A model generated the notes under the pieces. The model had not been told where the DNA came from and searched no databases. It saw only the letters and a program-made list of their open reading frames with translations. A DNA stretch of 64,000 nt from DATFCK01 sp963728975. GTDB lineage: Bacteria > Verrucomicrobiota > Verrucomicrobiia > Chthoniobacterales > UBA10450. Below are positions 62,367 to 64,000 of the stretch, one piece after another. Each line of letters starts with the position of its first letter. The first letter of the stretch is position 1. The position numbers were made by a program, and so were the translations under genes. The stretch lies in NCBI GenBank assembly GCA_963728975.1, contig CAVSMF010000002.1:558001-622000 (forward strand). Reading direction: 5' to 3'.

Positions 62367-62786
62367 GTCCGCCGCTACCTGGGGCTGGCGGCGGCGGCAG
62401 GAATTTTCCTAACGAGTTGCGCGGCGAATCCGCCGCACCAGTTCGCCCAGCCATCGCCTGACTGGAAAACTCGGAGCGGGCAGCTTCTCTATCGGAACGC
62501 GAAGACCACCTTGATTGGCGATGTCATCGTCCGTTTTTCCAGGGCGGGCGATTTCGACCTGACATTTTCCAAGGGACCCGGCCTCACCCTGTTCGCGATT
62601 CGAGAAGATGCGTCGTTCGCGGAAGTCAAAGGCGCTCTGGCAGGGAGAGGCTGGTCGGGCCCGCTCGACCACGCCCCGTCTCCCCTGCGCGGTTGGCTCG
62701 GGCTTCGGGGCCAGTTCCTTGACCAGGCGAACCGGCGAAGCATTCGTTACGCAACCGGGACGGAAACGTTTCTCTTCCACTTTTGA
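62367..62786 (+). CDS. Lipoprotein fused in frame to the oxidoreductase remnant
   Basis: In the frame open from ATG 62238. After the oxidoreductase remnant comes RRYLGLAAAAGIFLTSCAAN, a lipoprotein signal with lipobox and Cys, then a 120-residue beta-rich domain (KTRSGQLLYRNAKTTLIGDV, FDLTFSKGPGLTLFAIREDA) ending TETFLFHF. It has no start codon of its own at the fusion point; expression as a lipoprotein would need internal initiation. It resembles small LolB/DUF3261-like lipoproteins by length and signal only; no family was recognised. It lies 91 bases upstream of the MMPL exporter gene. Confidence 0.5.
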   Translation, partial: VRRYLGLAAAAGIFLTSCAANPPHQFAQPSPDWKTRSGQLLYRNAKTTLIGDVIVRFSRAGDFDLTFSKGPGLTLFAIREDASFAEVKGALAGRGWSGPLDHAPSPLRGWLGLRGQFLDQANRRSIRYATGTETFLFHF

Positions 62787-62877
62787 CGCGTTGGAAATGA
62801 AGAGACTGGACGCGGCGGGCTATGGTTGCCGAACGGTAAGGGCCGTCGTATCAGCTGCCTGATCTCCATCCCTGCTC

Positions 62878-64000
62878 ATGCGCATCTCTGATCTCATTGC
62901 CCGAACCGTAACCCGGCGCCGGGCCTATGTTTGGTCCGGAGTGATCGCACTCGCCGCCGGTTGCCTGGCCATTTTTGCCTGCCGGATTTCTCTCGACAGC
63001 GACGTGCTCAACATGCTGCCGGGTAAATTTCGAGCCGTCCAGGGATTGAAAACATACAACCGCGATTTCGAGCAGACCCGCGAACTGACCTTTGCCCTTC
63101 GCTGCCAGCCCGGCGATGTGGATAAACTGGAAGAGTTTGCCCCCGTTTTCGCGGCCCATTTGCGAAAGCAGCCCTGGTGCGAACGGGTCCTTGCCGGTTC
63201 GCCAATCGAGACTCCGGACGGGATTCGCGATCTGCAATCGATTGCCGTGCCCTTGCTCTTGAATCTCGAACCGGCGGCATTCGATCAAGCAATCTCCAAG
63301 TTGGAGCCGGACAAGATTCGCGGGCGATTGCACCGGCTCCATCGAGAAATCGAAGCCGGATCGCCGCGTCCGCAGTTTGAGCTCCAACTGGATCCGCTGG
63401 GGTTGATTGGGCCGGCCCTGCAACCGTTTGCCGAAAGCAATCGCATTGAGGAGGAGCAGCCGCTCGCATCGTCCGACCGGACCATGCGGGTTTTTTTGGT
63501 CGTTACCAACCAGCGCTCGATTGGGGCGTTCGAGTGCCAGCGTTTGATGCGACAGGTCAACGCGTTCCGGGCCCAGGCCCGGGAAGGTTGGGAGGGCGGA
63601 CCGCTCGAGCTGCTGGTCACGGGCCGCTCCGCCTATGTGGCGGAAATTTCACTGAGCATGCGCTACGACATCGTGGCCACGGTGCTTGGCTCGGTTCTGC
63701 TGGTGGGCGTCATTTTTTTCCTGGGATTCGGCCGATGGATGCCGCTCATCGGCATGGGATTTTCGCTTCTGTTATCGTGTCTCCTGGCCGTCGCCCTCGG
63801 GCTCCTGATATTTGGGCGGCTGAATATGGTGACGGTCGGCTTTTGCGCCATCCTCGTCGGGCTCGGCGTCGATTTCGCGATTCTGATTTTCGGCCGTTAT
63901 CAGCAGGCCCGAATCGACGGGGAAGAGCATGTCCAGGCGGTTTCTACCTCGGTGGCGAAGTTAGGCCGGGCGGTCTTTTTCGGCGCCCTAACCACTGCGG
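62878..64000 (+). CDS. MMPL/RND superfamily exporter, 3' end cut by the window edge
   Basis: 374 codons from ATG 62878 to the edge. One membrane helix near residue 20-37, then a periplasmic domain (LDSDVLNMLPGKFRAVQGLK), then the first cluster of membrane helices at about 250-350 (IVATVLGSVLLVGVIFFLG, FCAILVGLGVDFAILIFGRY). The Gly-Leu-Gly-Val-Asp-Phe motif in the last is characteristic of the RND/MMPL sterol-sensing-like fold. It resembles hopanoid-associated HpnN exporters, but the other half is outside the window. Confidence 0.85.
   Translation, partial: MRISDLIARTVTRRRAYVWSGVIALAAGCLAIFACRISLDSDVLNMLPGKFRAVQGLKTYNRDFEQTRELTFALRCQPGDVDKLEEFAPVFAAHLRKQPWCERVLAGSPIETPDGIRDLQSIAVPLLLNLEPAAFDQAISKLEPDKIRGRLHRLHREIEAGSPRPQFELQLDPLGLIGPALQPFAESNRIEEEQPLASSDRTMRVFLVVTNQRSIGAFECQRLMRQVNAFRAQAREGWEGGPLELLVTGRSAYVAEISLSMRYDIVATVLGSVLLVGVIFFLGFGRWMPLIGMGFSLLLSCLLAVALGLLIFGRLNMVTVGFCAILVGLGVDFAILIFGRYQQARIDGEEHVQAVSTSVAKLGRAVFFGALTTA

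Overview
The window looks like a chromosomal segment of a Gram-negative bacterium, most likely a member of the Verrucomicrobiota (Chthoniobacterales/Spartobacteria-like). This is inferred from several things: C-terminal VPDxG sorting signals, lipid A and LPS export genes (lpxI, an LptF/G permease), a multihaem cytochrome, arsenosugar genes, high GC content and a very large load of intergenic palindromic repeats. No phage, plasmid, transposase, rRNA or CRISPR was seen. One tRNA is present, tRNA-Ala(GGC).

Layout. 1-11.3 kb is a copper/silver handling block: a CopA-type P-ATPase cut by the window edge, a tolC-cusB-cusA operon, a Cys-rich secreted protein and a CDF transporter. A small SRPBCC / DoxX-like / DUF3419 (BtaA-like) operon sits inside it. 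11.3-14.5 kb holds PPC/DUF296, DUF4396 and a membrane protein, then an MFS permease. 14.5-21.8 kb holds a tandem palindromic repeat array, acpS and pdxJ, two arsenosugar-type genes (a TIGR04283-like glycosyltransferase and ArsS), a transglutaminase-like protein and a sterol-desaturase gene, the last two with frameshifts. 21.8-26.9 kb is a succinate dehydrogenase/fumarate reductase locus (C, A, B) interrupted by a thioredoxin gene and by a four-helix-bundle (IVS-type) gene cassette. 27-34.8 kb holds a pseudopilin, a persulfide dioxygenase-rhodanese next to a sulfite oxidase, tRNA-Ala, an octahaem cytochrome and lpxI. 35-42.3 kb is the complete F1Fo ATP synthase operon atpBEFHAGDC, with a second four-helix-bundle cassette between atpD and atpC. 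42.6-50 kb holds obgE, an M3 peptidase, a glycogen synthase-like GT4 enzyme and UspA. 48-51 kb is an mntH / outer-membrane transporter / mntR manganese cluster with an operator-like palindrome. 51.2-53.2 kb encodes an ethylene-receptor-type hybrid histidine kinase. 53-64 kb holds a FGGY kinase, a CBS/CorC protein, rpsN, a cNMP-DUF1003 protein, two VPDxG-sorted secreted paralogues, an LptF/G permease, an L,D-transpeptidase, a truncated FAD oxidoreductase joined to a lipoprotein, and the start of an MMPL/RND exporter.

The most unusual signal is the repeat landscape. Several families of short inverted repeats sit against gene ends, often supplying stop codons, and in two cases (obgE and arsS) lie in frame inside a coding sequence. 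A separate class is made of short-unit (about 7-10 nt) repeats arranged as long hairpins. Two such hairpins enclose a four-helix-bundle gene and sit inside the sdh and atp operons, while others are empty. This resembles the 23S rRNA intervening-sequence arrangement transplanted into mRNA operons. Single-base indels recur in three places (17.9-18.1, 19.0-19.3 and 62.2 kb, possibly also 59.49 kb); whether these are real decay or sequencing error cannot be decided from the window.
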